Source: Clostridium hydrogenum
GTDB taxonomy: Bacteria > Bacillota > Clostridia > Clostridiales > Clostridiaceae
Direction of reading: 5' to 3'
Assembly: GCF_021432385.1 (NCBI RefSeq)
Contig: NZ_JAEACT010000002.1
Span: 1,569,501 to 1,633,500 of the forward strand
DNA length: 64,000 nt
Part shown: positions 34,926-42,498 of the stretch, one piece after another
Layout: each line of letters opens with the position of its first letter
Numbering within the stretch: position 1 is the first letter of the stretch
The notes under the pieces: model-generated
Databases searched by the model: none
What the model was told of the DNA's origin: nothing
What the model saw: the letters and a program-made list of their open reading frames with translations, nothing else
Translations under genes and position numbers: made by a program

Positions 34926-36095
34926 ATGAACAAATCATTAAAAAAACTTATTTTATTGGGGCTTATTTCTTGTACAATACTTTTACCACAAAGTGTTTTT
35001 GCTAGTTCAACTAGTAAGGTAACTAACGCAAAAGTAAATTCTTCCTGGGAAGGCAGAACAACAATAAAGATTAAGAGGGCATCAGCCTCAGGACCTGTAG
35101 GCTATACCCCTTCCCAAATCAGAAAGGCTTATGGTGTAAGCAATGTTTCTGATACAGGAGCTGGAGAAACAATAGCTATTGTAGATGCTTATGGAAGTCC
35201 TACTATGCAAAAGGATTTAAATGCGTTTTCATCTAAGTTTGGTCTTTCAAGTGCTAATTTAACAATTGCTTATCCTGATGGAAAACCTACAAAGACTGAT
35301 GGAGGATGGGCATTAGAAACTTCTATGGATGTTGAATGGGCTCATGCTATTGCTCCAGGTGCTAAAATTCTTTTAGTAGTTGCAAAATCTCCTTCTAATA
35401 CTTATTTAATGGATGCTATTAAATACGCTACTTCTCATGGAGCTCAAGTCGTATCAAATAGCTGGGGTGGTTCTGAATCATATAGTGAAAGCAATTATGA
35501 TTCATACTTTAATCATTCAGGAATAACTTATTTAGCTTCATCTGGTGATGATGGTTCTGGAGTAGAATGGCCAGCGTCGTCTCAATATGTTGTTTCTGCT
35601 GGTGGAACTACATTAAACTTGGATGCAACTGGAACATATGAAAGCGAATCTGGTTGGTCTGGTTCAGGCGGTGGTGTAAGTGATTATGTATCTATGCCTG
35701 ATTATCAACAAAGTGTATCTAGTGTAGTTGGAGATTACCGTGGTAACCCTGATATATCATGGGTAGCCGATCCTAATACTGGAGCAGCTGTTTATGATAC
35801 TACACCAGATCAAGGAGAAAGTGGTTGGTTTCAAGTTGGTGGTACAAGCCTTAGCTCTCCAAGTTTAGCTGGTGTTGTAGCATTAATCGATCAAAGTCTT
35901 GGATATTCTCTTGATAGCTATGACTTTTTAACAGATATTTATGCTGCCACAAGTTCAGGTTATAATACTGACTACCATGATATAACAAGCGGAAGTAATG
36001 GTGACTATAGTGCTGAAGCCGGTTATGATCTTGTAACAGGAATTGGAAGCCCAAAAGTAGACAAGCTTATAAGCTATTTTGACAGCAACTACTAA
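34926..36095 (+). CDS. Secreted S53 (sedolisin-like) serine-carboxyl peptidase
   Basis: A signal peptide (MNKSLKKLILLGLISCTILLPQSVFASS) is followed almost directly by the catalytic domain (GYTPSQIRKAYGV at about 59). The sedolisin triad is visible as Glu131 and Asp135 (ETSMDVEWAHAIAPGA) and Ser308 (GGTSLSSPS), with the oxyanion Asp208 in SSGDDGSG. The calcium-site region DITSGSNG and GYDLVTGIGSP is at the C-terminus. At 389 residues it lacks the ~180-residue activation propeptide of classic sedolisins. Ser/Gly/Tyr-rich composition fits an exported enzyme. It is monocistronic and probably degrades external protein, optimally in acid. Confidence 0.88.
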   Translation: MNKSLKKLILLGLISCTILLPQSVFASSTSKVTNAKVNSSWEGRTTIKIKRASASGPVGYTPSQIRKAYGVSNVSDTGAGETIAIVDAYGSPTMQKDLNAFSSKFGLSSANLTIAYPDGKPTKTDGGWALETSMDVEWAHAIAPGAKILLVVAKSPSNTYLMDAIKYATSHGAQVVSNSWGGSESYSESNYDSYFNHSGITYLASSGDDGSGVEWPASSQYVVSAGGTTLNLDATGTYESESGWSGSGGGVSDYVSMPDYQQSVSSVVGDYRGNPDISWVADPNTGAAVYDTTPDQGESGWFQVGGTSLSSPSLAGVVALIDQSLGYSLDSYDFLTDIYAATSSGYNTDYHDITSGSNGDYSAEAGYDLVTGIGSPKVDKLISYFDSNY

Positions 36096-36111
36096 AGACA
36101 TACTGTTGTAA

Positions 36112-36426
36112 AACTTGAAAATTGCAAATAGCAGGTTTATCCTGTTAAATTACAATTTAATGCAGTTGATAGTTGATAGTGGATAATTGATAGTTAAGGA
36201 TGATTTTTCTCCTCTAGCGCTACGAAAAATCTAAGAACTCATTTTTTATTGCTTGCGCAATCGCGCCATACATGGTGCTCAGCGAAGCCGACACTATTAA
36301 GTTTAAGATTTACCTGAGAGAAGCGAAAGGTAAATCCTCCTTAACTATCAATTTTCAACTATCCGTTTCTCCTCGACAAATTGTAATTTGTCAGGATAAA
36401 TTTGGTAGTTGCAAATTTCAAGTCTC
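36112..36426. repeat. Family A palindromic element, copy A1
   Basis: A palindrome of about 315 bp. The outer module (AAACTTGAAAATTGCAAATAG...TTTATCCTG, 36111-36160) has its complement at 36380-36425. Inside lie arms of GTTGATA-type heptamers (36165-36195) matched by TATCAAC-type heptamers at 36341-36364, and a core (36196-36340) in the opposite orientation to copies A2 and A3. Core landmarks are TTTTTCTCCTCTAGCGCTACG, TTGCGCAATCGCGCC, and GTAAATCT preceded by the complement of CTTTCGCTTCTCTCAG. An open frame of 70 codons over it has no RBS and is not counted as a gene. Confidence 0.8.
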
Positions 36427-36487
36427 ATGCTGTTCAACTATAGATAAGGATTACTTAAAGTTTAAAATAGTTTGGAGAAATTAACAT

Positions 36488-36546
36488 GCTCCCCTTATAA
36501 TAAGCGGATTAGAAAATGAAATCTGCTTATTATAGGGGGTGTTTTT
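36488..36546 (+). terminator. Long hairpin, terminator-like
   Basis: CTCCCCTTATAATAAGC (36489-36505) pairs with GCTTATTATAGGGGGTG (36524-36540), with extension GGATT/AATC on the loop side, then TTTTT. It ends whatever transcript passes the family A element. Confidence 0.65.
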
Positions 36547-36615
36547 ACATATATGTAGATTTTAAAAAGCAAGGAGCTTTTGCCCTAAGATTATTTAACA
36601 TTTGTTTATAAAATA

Positions 36616-36635
36616 AATTTGTGCGACATCCCCAT
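36616..36635. repeat. Single arm of the family D (speD terminator) hairpin
   Basis: AAATTTGTGCGACATCCCCA matches the complement of the left arm of the speD terminator (4486-4503) with one difference. The second arm is absent. Confidence 0.5.
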
Positions 36636-36745
36636 AACTTATACTTGACAATAATTTTGTTATATAATACCGTTAATGTATTATAAGACTGAAAAAAGGA
36701 ACTAATGGATATTAGTGTCAACTAAAAAAATGAGGAGATGGGTTT

Positions 36746-37306
36746 ATGTCTGATTTTGATCAACCTAGTATATCAGATATGTTTGGATGGACTTGTTCTA
36801 GCGTTTGGAGAAAATTTGCACTAGAGAAAGGCGGAGTGTTTGAGAAGGGAAGCATAATAAAAGAACAAAGTATAAAAATAGAAAATCAAAATGGAACTAT
36901 AATTTATAAAGCATTTAGAAGGGCAAATGATAAGAGTGGGATAAATACACAAATAACGGCTTCCTATAATACCCAAAATGACTTTGTATTTAAAGTAAGG
37001 AGAAAATGGGACATATATACACCTGTTGCTTATTTGAATAAACTTAAAAGCATAAAAATAGATAATGATATCTTTAATAAATATATAATAAGAACTAATA
37101 ATAGGGAAAAGTTTGACAAAGTATTTCAAGATAAGGAAATTGATGAATTAATAAAATTAGAAAATTTATTTTGTTTGGAAATTCGAAAAGGAAATAAACC
37201 TAATGAAAAAATATTGTATATGGAAATTAACGGAGTAATAGATGATTATGAGGAGATAAAAAGAACTTTCAACTTGATTAATAAAATTCTAATAAACTTG
37301 TTTTAG
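36746..37306 (+). CDS. Hypothetical protein
   Basis: 186 residues, start MSDFDQPSISDMFGWTCSSVWRKFA, with RBS GAGGAG 9-10 nt before the ATG. The composition (KAFRRANDKSGINTQITASYN...FKVRRKWDIYT) suggests an alpha/beta soluble protein of LURP-like or similar small-barrel type, but I do not recognise a family. No signal peptide or membrane segment. It stands alone between two repeat elements, so the locus may be accessory. TATAAT at 36663-36668 may be its -10; TTGACA 12 nt upstream of that is too close to be its partner. Confidence 0.65.
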   Translation: MSDFDQPSISDMFGWTCSSVWRKFALEKGGVFEKGSIIKEQSIKIENQNGTIIYKAFRRANDKSGINTQITASYNTQNDFVFKVRRKWDIYTPVAYLNKLKSIKIDNDIFNKYIIRTNNREKFDKVFQDKEIDELIKLENLFCLEIRKGNKPNEKILYMEINGVIDDYEEIKRTFNLINKILINLF

Positions 37307-37318
37307 TAATATCTATAG

Positions 37319-37425
37319 ATAGGCAATTTGCAAATTTAAAAATTGCAAATTCTAAGTTTATCCTGATAGCAATATTTTTCAATTCACAGTTCACGATGCA
37401 CAATTCACAACTGTGAATTGTGCAT
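37319..37425. repeat. Core-less family A relative (A-mini)
   Basis: The family A outer module (TTGCAAATTCTAAGTTTATCCTGATAG, 37343-37369) is followed by heptamers AATTCAC, AGTTCAC, GATGCAC, AATTCAC (37380-37407), then directly by the complementary heptamers. The inner hairpin is a perfect 12-bp stem TGCACAATTCAC / GTGAATTGTGCA (37397-37408, 37413-37424) with a 4-nt loop. It overlaps the stop codon of the minus-strand gene. Confidence 0.65.
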
Positions 37426-38375
37426 TAATTTATATATTTACCTATTAAAACATTTAAATTACGAGCAAGTAAATCATAGTATTCTACAAAATTAATTAAT
37501 TCAAGTTTTTTATATGTTATGTCTGAAAGTTCACTTAATGGAACTTTTGTTAATATCATTCTTGTTTCCTTCTCATCAAATTCAACTAAATCTTCTATGG
37601 CCTTAATTTGATTTCTATTTATAGGACAAACAATTTGGCATCTTATGCATCCTATTATAGAATTATGACTTTTTATATTTAGCCATATTGGGAAATCTTT
37701 CTCACTTTCATTCTGCAATGTAACACATTTACTTGCACGTATCAAAAATCTGTCGTTTGATATTGCTCCTGTAGGACAATTTTTTGAACATAAATTGCAT
37801 TTTTCACATATATCCATGACCTTTGATTTCTGCCAAGAATCCTTTTCACATGGCATATCTGATATGTATACACCCATCCAATAAAAACTACTTTCATTAT
37901 TTATATAGCAAATATTATTCTTCCCATATTCAGCAAGTCCACTTCTTGATGCGATAAGTTTACATGGAAGGTTAATTTTCTTTACTTTTAAATTTCTATC
38001 TGAAAGTATATTTTCAATAATTAAAGTCACTTCACTTATTTTCTTGTGTTTTTCTTCTAACTCGATACTTGAATTTAACAAATACATAGGAGGCATTATC
38101 ACAGGTCTTTTTTTACCTCCCAATGTAAAATATATTCTGTTCATAGGTTGAGGAACTGCTATAACTATAATTGACGCTGCCTTTGAAAATTCTTTAATCG
38201 AATTATAATCAAATGCTTTTAAATATTTTCCTATGGAAGTATTTACATCTTTATATTCCTTATTTATTTTTGCTATATCTGTTTGTATTTCTTCTATGTG
38301 CTTAATAGAAATAATTCCTGCTTTAAATCCATATGATTCAATTTTATTAATAAACTCATCTGTAATACTGGTCAT
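37425..38375 (-). CDS. 4Fe-4S double-cluster protein (QueG-like C-terminal half)
   Basis: The C-terminal region has two ferredoxin-type clusters, CEKCNLCSKNCPTGAI and CIRCQIVCP, in the arrangement of epoxyqueuosine reductase QueG. The N-terminal half (MTSITDEFINKIESYGFKAGIISIKHI...VIAVPQPMNRIYFTLGGKKRPVIMPPMYL) is of the DUF1730-related type, and KLIASRSGLAEYGKNNICY is the family's lysine-rich loop. It is shorter and divergent from QueG (about 380 residues), so it is more likely one of the related clostridial 4Fe-4S proteins of unknown reaction. RBS GAGGTG precedes ATG. Confidence 0.75.
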   Translation of the reverse strand: MTSITDEFINKIESYGFKAGIISIKHIEEIQTDIAKINKEYKDVNTSIGKYLKAFDYNSIKEFSKAASIIVIAVPQPMNRIYFTLGGKKRPVIMPPMYLLNSSIELEEKHKKISEVTLIIENILSDRNLKVKKINLPCKLIASRSGLAEYGKNNICYINNESSFYWMGVYISDMPCEKDSWQKSKVMDICEKCNLCSKNCPTGAISNDRFLIRASKCVTLQNESEKDFPIWLNIKSHNSIIGCIRCQIVCPINRNQIKAIEDLVEFDEKETRMILTKVPLSELSDITYKKLELINFVEYYDLLARNLNVLIGKYIN

Positions 38376-38564
38376 ATATCAAAACACCTCATTTTATGTT
38401 TAGTCTTTACTACACTTTTATTTACAATTGTCTATTTGTTTAATTATATACTACATAACTGAAAATATTCAAATATTTAGTGTTGCAATATATATGTATT
38501 TAAACTATAATAATTATTATATAATAATAATTATTATTATGACCGAAATAGGGAGGGAAATAAA

Positions 38565-39722
38565 TTGAAACTGCCATTTAAAATTGCTGTTAGATTTTTA
38601 AAATCGACAAAAAGTCAAACTGTACTCATAGTTTTAGGCATAGCTGTTGGAGTATCAGTACAAATATTTATAGGTTCATTAATACAAGGACTACAAAAAA
38701 GTCTTATAAATAAAACAATTGGAAGCTCTTCTCAAATTACCATAACATCAAAGCTTCCGGATAATCTTATAGGAAATTATAAAAGTGTAATTGATAAAGT
38801 GGAAAAAGCAGATAGTAGGATAAAAAATATTTCTCCAGTTTTAGACAATCCAGCACTTATAAAATTGGAAAATAAGACGTATTCTGTTTTAATCAGAGGT
38901 GTTAAGATTGATGATTTTGATAAAATTTATAATTTGAAAAATAATATATATGAAGGAAAATTTCCTGCGAATAAATTTGAAACATTAGTAGGCAGAGATT
39001 TAAAAGCAGAATTAGGGTTGAATTTAAATGATAATATAGAGATAATTACAAATTCAGGTCAAGTAAAGAAACTTAAAATAACTGGATTTTATGATTTAAA
39101 GGTAGCTAGCATAAATAAAAGTTGGTTAATTACTAATATAAAATCTGCAGCTGATATGTTTTCTTCAGGAGATAAGATTACTGGAATAGAAATGCAGGTT
39201 TCAGATGTATTTAAGGCAGATGAAATAGCGGATAGTCTTTCTAAAAAAATTGGTAAGACTGTAAAGGTAGATAACTGGAAAGCTCAAAATGCTTCTCTTT
39301 TAAGTGGATTAAGTGGTCAAAGTGCTTCCAGCATAATGATTCAAGTTTTTGTTATGATTTCGGTAGTTTTAGGAATAGCTAGTGTATTAGTTGTAACTGT
39401 TGTTCAAAAATCTAAGCAAATAGGGATACTTAAAGCAATGGGAATTAAGGATAGGCAGGCAAGCTTTATATTTTTATTTGAAGGTTTATTACTTGGTATT
39501 ATGGGAGCAATAATAGGAGTACTTATAGGTATTGGCTTAGGATATATGTTTAGCAAATTTGTACTAAATCCAGATGGTACTCCACTTGTTGAACTTTATA
39601 TAGACTATAAGTTTATAATTTTATCCTCAATAGTCGCAGTATTATCGGCAGTGGTAGCTTCACTTATTCCAGCAAAGGGTTCATCAAAATTAAATCCGAT
39701 AGAGGTGATTAGAAATGCCTAA
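38565..39722 (+). CDS. ABC transporter permease, FtsX/MacB family
   Basis: Layout is one N-terminal membrane helix (TVLIVLGIAVGVSVQIFIGSLI), a periplasm-type MacB_PCD domain (60-255), and a C-terminal FtsX domain with three helices (VMISVVLGIASVLVVTVVQ; EGLLLGIMGAIIGVLIGIGLGY; IILSSIVAVLSAVVASLIP). Start is TTG with GGGAGGG 7-8 nt upstream. 385 residues. The ATPase gene overlaps its end by 8 nt. The pair resembles LolCD/MacB-type transporters acting on lipoproteins or small molecules; in a Gram-positive the role is usually export or mechanotransmission. Confidence 0.9.
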   Translation: MKLPFKIAVRFLKSTKSQTVLIVLGIAVGVSVQIFIGSLIQGLQKSLINKTIGSSSQITITSKLPDNLIGNYKSVIDKVEKADSRIKNISPVLDNPALIKLENKTYSVLIRGVKIDDFDKIYNLKNNIYEGKFPANKFETLVGRDLKAELGLNLNDNIEIITNSGQVKKLKITGFYDLKVASINKSWLITNIKSAADMFSSGDKITGIEMQVSDVFKADEIADSLSKKIGKTVKVDNWKAQNASLLSGLSGQSASSIMIQVFVMISVVLGIASVLVVTVVQKSKQIGILKAMGIKDRQASFIFLFEGLLLGIMGAIIGVLIGIGLGYMFSKFVLNPDGTPLVELYIDYKFIILSSIVAVLSAVVASLIPAKGSSKLNPIEVIRNA

Positions 39723-40419
39723 TATAGTTAGTTTAAATGATGTAAGTAAAGTTTATGGAACAGTTATAAAGACAAAAGTTCTAAAGGATATAAATATTTC
39801 TTTTGAGGAGGGAACCTTTAACTCTATAATAGGAGATTCTGGAAGTGGAAAAAGTACTTTATTAAATATTATGGGAACTTTGGATAAGCCAACAAAAGGT
39901 GAAATTTATATTAATGGAGTAAGGACAGATACTATGAAAAAAAATGAGCTCTCAGAACTTAGAAATAAAACTATAGGATTTATATTTCAATTTCATTATT
40001 TGCTTCCTGAGTTTACTGTTTTTGAAAATGTTATGATGCCATATATGATTGGAAATTCAAAACCTTCTAAGGAAATATTAGAAAGAGCTAATGAACTTTT
40101 AGATTTGGTTGGGTTAAGTAAAGTAAAAAACAATTTTTCAAATAATATTTCTGGTGGACAGCAGCAGAGGACAGCTATTGCAAGAGCACTTATTAATAAT
40201 CCTAAAATTGTTTTAGCAGATGAACCTACGGGTAATTTAGATTCTGAAGCTACAGAAAATGTATACAAATTATTAAGGGGAATTAATGAAAAGATGAAAA
40301 CAACATTTATTGTAATTACTCATGATAATAGAATTGCAGAAAAAGCAGATAGAATTGTAGAGATAAAGGATGGAAAGGTGGTTGCGGATTCTTTTAAAGA
40401 AAAAGTGACTTTTTTATAG
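39715..40419 (+). CDS. ABC transporter ATP-binding protein, MacB/LolD family
   Basis: Walker A is GDSGSGKSTLLN, Q-loop IGFIFQFHYLLPEFTVFENV, signature ISGGQQQRTAIARAL, Walker B IVLADEPTGNLDS and H-loop ITHD. 234 residues. The FQFHYLLP string is typical of LolD-like ATPases. It partners the FtsX-type permease just upstream, which it overlaps. Confidence 0.93.
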   Translation: MPNIVSLNDVSKVYGTVIKTKVLKDINISFEEGTFNSIIGDSGSGKSTLLNIMGTLDKPTKGEIYINGVRTDTMKKNELSELRNKTIGFIFQFHYLLPEFTVFENVMMPYMIGNSKPSKEILERANELLDLVGLSKVKNNFSNNISGGQQQRTAIARALINNPKIVLADEPTGNLDSEATENVYKLLRGINEKMKTTFIVITHDNRIAEKADRIVEIKDGKVVADSFKEKVTFL

Positions 40420-40436
40420 TAGGTTGTAACAAAATT

Positions 40437-40487
40437 TAAGTGAAGGTGTTTAACTTCGGTATAATCGTTAAAAACCTTCACTTATTT
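40437..40487. terminator. Bidirectional terminator
   Basis: AAGTGAAGGTGTTTAAC (40439-40455) pairs with GTTAAAAACCTTCACTT (40468-40484) between two convergent genes; T-rich tracts lie on both sides. Confidence 0.75.
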
Positions 40488-40502
40488 GAACTGTTTTTTA
40501 GT

Positions 40503-41195
40503 TTAATTGTTTTTAGAATTATTGTCTTTAGGTGCGCTAGTTTTTCCTTGAAGTTCATCAAATCTTTTCATAACTTCAGTATGTGTATCTATGCAGATTT
40601 GAGGAAGATCATTAGTAGTTGCTCTTTTAAAATCCAAACCTGCCTGTGCAAAGCCCTTTTCAACTGCATCTCTCATTTGTTGTAATTTATTTGGATCATC
40701 TCCAGCTAAAGCTTTTGCCATAGTCATAATACGATCTGATACCGCTTCCACAGAATAAGCACCGCCTTTTGATATTGCTTTTTCTGCATCTTCTGGTGTT
40801 GTTGCCACTTCTGGATATGCATTTTCTAATGAGCCAAATATTTTAGTAAGCAAGTCTGAAGTATCTTTTGACATTTTAGGTATTCCACTTTCAGTTGATT
40901 TTCCAAGCAATTTATTCTGATTATTTATAGTATCATTTATAAACTGCTTTACAAATTCTGTTTTAGAGTTATTTTCAGCATCCTTTAATTCTTGAACTTC
41001 TTTTGCTGAAAGTTTCTTTTTTGCAAGTTTGTAAGTTGAAGGCTCTGTTTTATCCTCTGTAGATTTGACAAAGGTATCTGCTCCTGAGTACTTAGGTTCA
41101 ACGCTTTTAGCATTGGTTTTATCTTGGCCTTTTTGTGTAACAACTTTGCTGCGATAATTTTGTAGACTTGAGCCTCTGATTTCTTTAACATCCAT
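40503..41195 (-). CDS. Hypothetical protein, DUF5610-like C-terminal half
   Basis: 230 residues. The N-terminal half is polar and probably disordered (KSVEPKYSGADTFVKSTEDKTEPS). The C-terminal part has the pattern GAYSVEAVSDRIMTMAKALAGDDPNKLQQMRDAVEKGFAQAG followed by DLPQICIDTHTEVMKRFDEL, which resembles DUF5610 proteins. RBS AGGAGG precedes ATG by 9 nt. There is no signal peptide. The function of this family is not known to me; the gene stands alone between a terminator and a family C repeat. Confidence 0.7.
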   Translation of the reverse strand: MDVKEIRGSSLQNYRSKVVTQKGQDKTNAKSVEPKYSGADTFVKSTEDKTEPSTYKLAKKKLSAKEVQELKDAENNSKTEFVKQFINDTINNQNKLLGKSTESGIPKMSKDTSDLLTKIFGSLENAYPEVATTPEDAEKAISKGGAYSVEAVSDRIMTMAKALAGDDPNKLQQMRDAVEKGFAQAGLDFKRATTNDLPQICIDTHTEVMKRFDELQGKTSAPKDNNSKNN

Positions 41196-41225
41196 GTTAA
41201 CATTACCTCCTTATTAGTTGTTTCT

Positions 41226-41333
41226 AGTTATAGATATACCAGTTCAACTATTAAAACTCATTTGCACCATAATGCCCAGAAGACGGCATTTTGGTACAAA
41301 TGAATTTCAAGTTTTACAATGGTTTATCTTTAT
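41226..41333. repeat. Family C palindromic repeat, copy C3
   Basis: The segment runs from TTATAGATATACCAGTTCAAC to CAATGGTTTATCTTTATTTA, with a central hairpin TTTGCACCATAATGCC / GGCATTTTGGTACAAAT. The whole is an imperfect inverted repeat, and it aligns over its full length with C1. Confidence 0.78.
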
Positions 41334-41373
41334 TTATCGTATAATTATCCAAGTTATTAAATAGTAAATTCTA

Positions 41374-41402
41374 TTGACAATATTTTGCCAAGATGGTATT
41401 TT
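41374..41402 (+). promoter_or_regulatory. Fructokinase promoter
   Basis: TTGACA (41374-41379), 17-nt spacer, TATTTT (41397-41402). Downstream, GTGAACAAAAAC and ATGAACAAAAAC repeat at 41408 and 41428, in the leader, and might be an operator. Confidence 0.6.
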
Positions 41403-41458
41403 AAAAAGTGAACAAAAACAATCAATAATGAACAAAAACGAAAGAGGGAGTTAATTTT

Positions 41459-42313
41459 ATGTATGGAGCTATTGAAGCAGGTGGAACAAAATTTGTTTGT
41501 GCTGTAAGTGATGAAAATTTAAATATTTTAGAAAGGGTAAGCATTAAAACAACAGTTCCAGCTGAAACTATGGAATTAGTATTTAAATTTTTTGATAAAT
41601 TTCAATTGAAAGCTATAGGTGTAGGATCTTTTGGACCTATTGATGTAAATAAAAAATCAAAAACTTATGGATATATAACTAACACACCAAAAAAAGGATG
41701 GGCTAATTATAATTTTGTAGGAGCTATAAAAGAGAAATACAATATTCCAGTTGGTTTTACTACAGATGTAAATGCAGCTGCTTTAGGGGAATTAAAGAAA
41801 GGTGCTGCAGTAGGATTGGATAGCTGTATTTACTTGACAGTTGGTACTGGAATAGGGGGAGGAGCAGTAGTTAATGGCAACCTTCTTGAAGGATTTGGAC
41901 ATCCAGAAATGGGACATATATTAGTTAGAAGACATAAAGATGACAAATATGAAGGAAATTGTCCATTCCATAGCACTTGCCTAGAAGGAATGGCAGCTGG
42001 TCCAGCTATAGAGGCAAGATGGGGAACAAAGGCATATGAATTAGCCGATAAAAATGAAGTTTGGGAAATGGAAGCTTATTATATTGCACAAGCACTTATG
42101 ACATATACTCTAATTTTAAGTCCAGAACGTATTATTTTAGGCGGCGGAGTAATGAAACAACTTCAACTTTTCCCTTTAGTTAGAAAAGAATTAGAAAGAC
42201 TTATGGAAAATTATGTTGCTATGCCTAATTTGGATGAATACATTGTACCTCCAGCTCTTGAAGATAATGCAGGTATTACAGGATGTTTACTATTAGCTAT
42301 GGAAACTAAATAA
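41459..42313 (+). CDS. scrK: ROK family fructokinase
   Basis: N-terminal ATP-binding DxGGTK-type motif appears as IEAGGTKF; the ROK pattern is TVGTGIGGGAVVNGNLLEGFGHPEMGH, and a zinc-binding His/Cys set follows (GHILVRRHKDDKYEGNCPFHSTCLEGMAAGPA), the signature of the Firmicute fructokinase subgroup (ScrK/GmuE). 284 residues. RBS GAGGGAG before ATG. It phosphorylates fructose (or mannose) to the 6-phosphate. It is not beside a sugar transporter or invertase, so the gene symbol rests on family only. Confidence 0.88.
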   Translation: MYGAIEAGGTKFVCAVSDENLNILERVSIKTTVPAETMELVFKFFDKFQLKAIGVGSFGPIDVNKKSKTYGYITNTPKKGWANYNFVGAIKEKYNIPVGFTTDVNAAALGELKKGAAVGLDSCIYLTVGTGIGGGAVVNGNLLEGFGHPEMGHILVRRHKDDKYEGNCPFHSTCLEGMAAGPAIEARWGTKAYELADKNEVWEMEAYYIAQALMTYTLILSPERIILGGGVMKQLQLFPLVRKELERLMENYVAMPNLDEYIVPPALEDNAGITGCLLLAMETK

Positions 42314-42325
42314 AGTAGTAAAATC

Positions 42326-42357
42326 AAAAACTCTCACTGCTATGTGGGAGTTTTTTA
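42326..42357 (+). terminator. Fructokinase terminator
   Basis: AAAAACTCTCAC (42326-42337) pairs with GTGGGAGTTTTTT (42344-42356), one G-U, ending in a T-run. Confidence 0.85.
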
Positions 42358-42498
42358 TCTAAATGATATAATACTAAATAATAGAACTTTGTTTATTCTT
42401 ATTGCAAATCTTTCCTAATTAAATAATATAAAATATTTGATTTATGTTATACTAATTAAAATTACATAAATAAAAATAGTTGGAAGGAATGATTGAGT

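Noticed and set aside
36272-36484. 70-codon plus-strand ORF
   Set aside because: It lies wholly inside the family A1 palindrome, has no RBS, and its sequence is explained by the repeat.
36645-36668. TTGACA ... TATAAT as the promoter of the 36746 gene
   Set aside because: The spacer is only 12 nt, so the two hexamers cannot act together.
40985-41203. 72-codon minus-strand ORF overlapping the DUF5610-like gene start
   Set aside because: It is a frame-shifted shadow; the annotated frame has the RBS and a family-like C-terminus.
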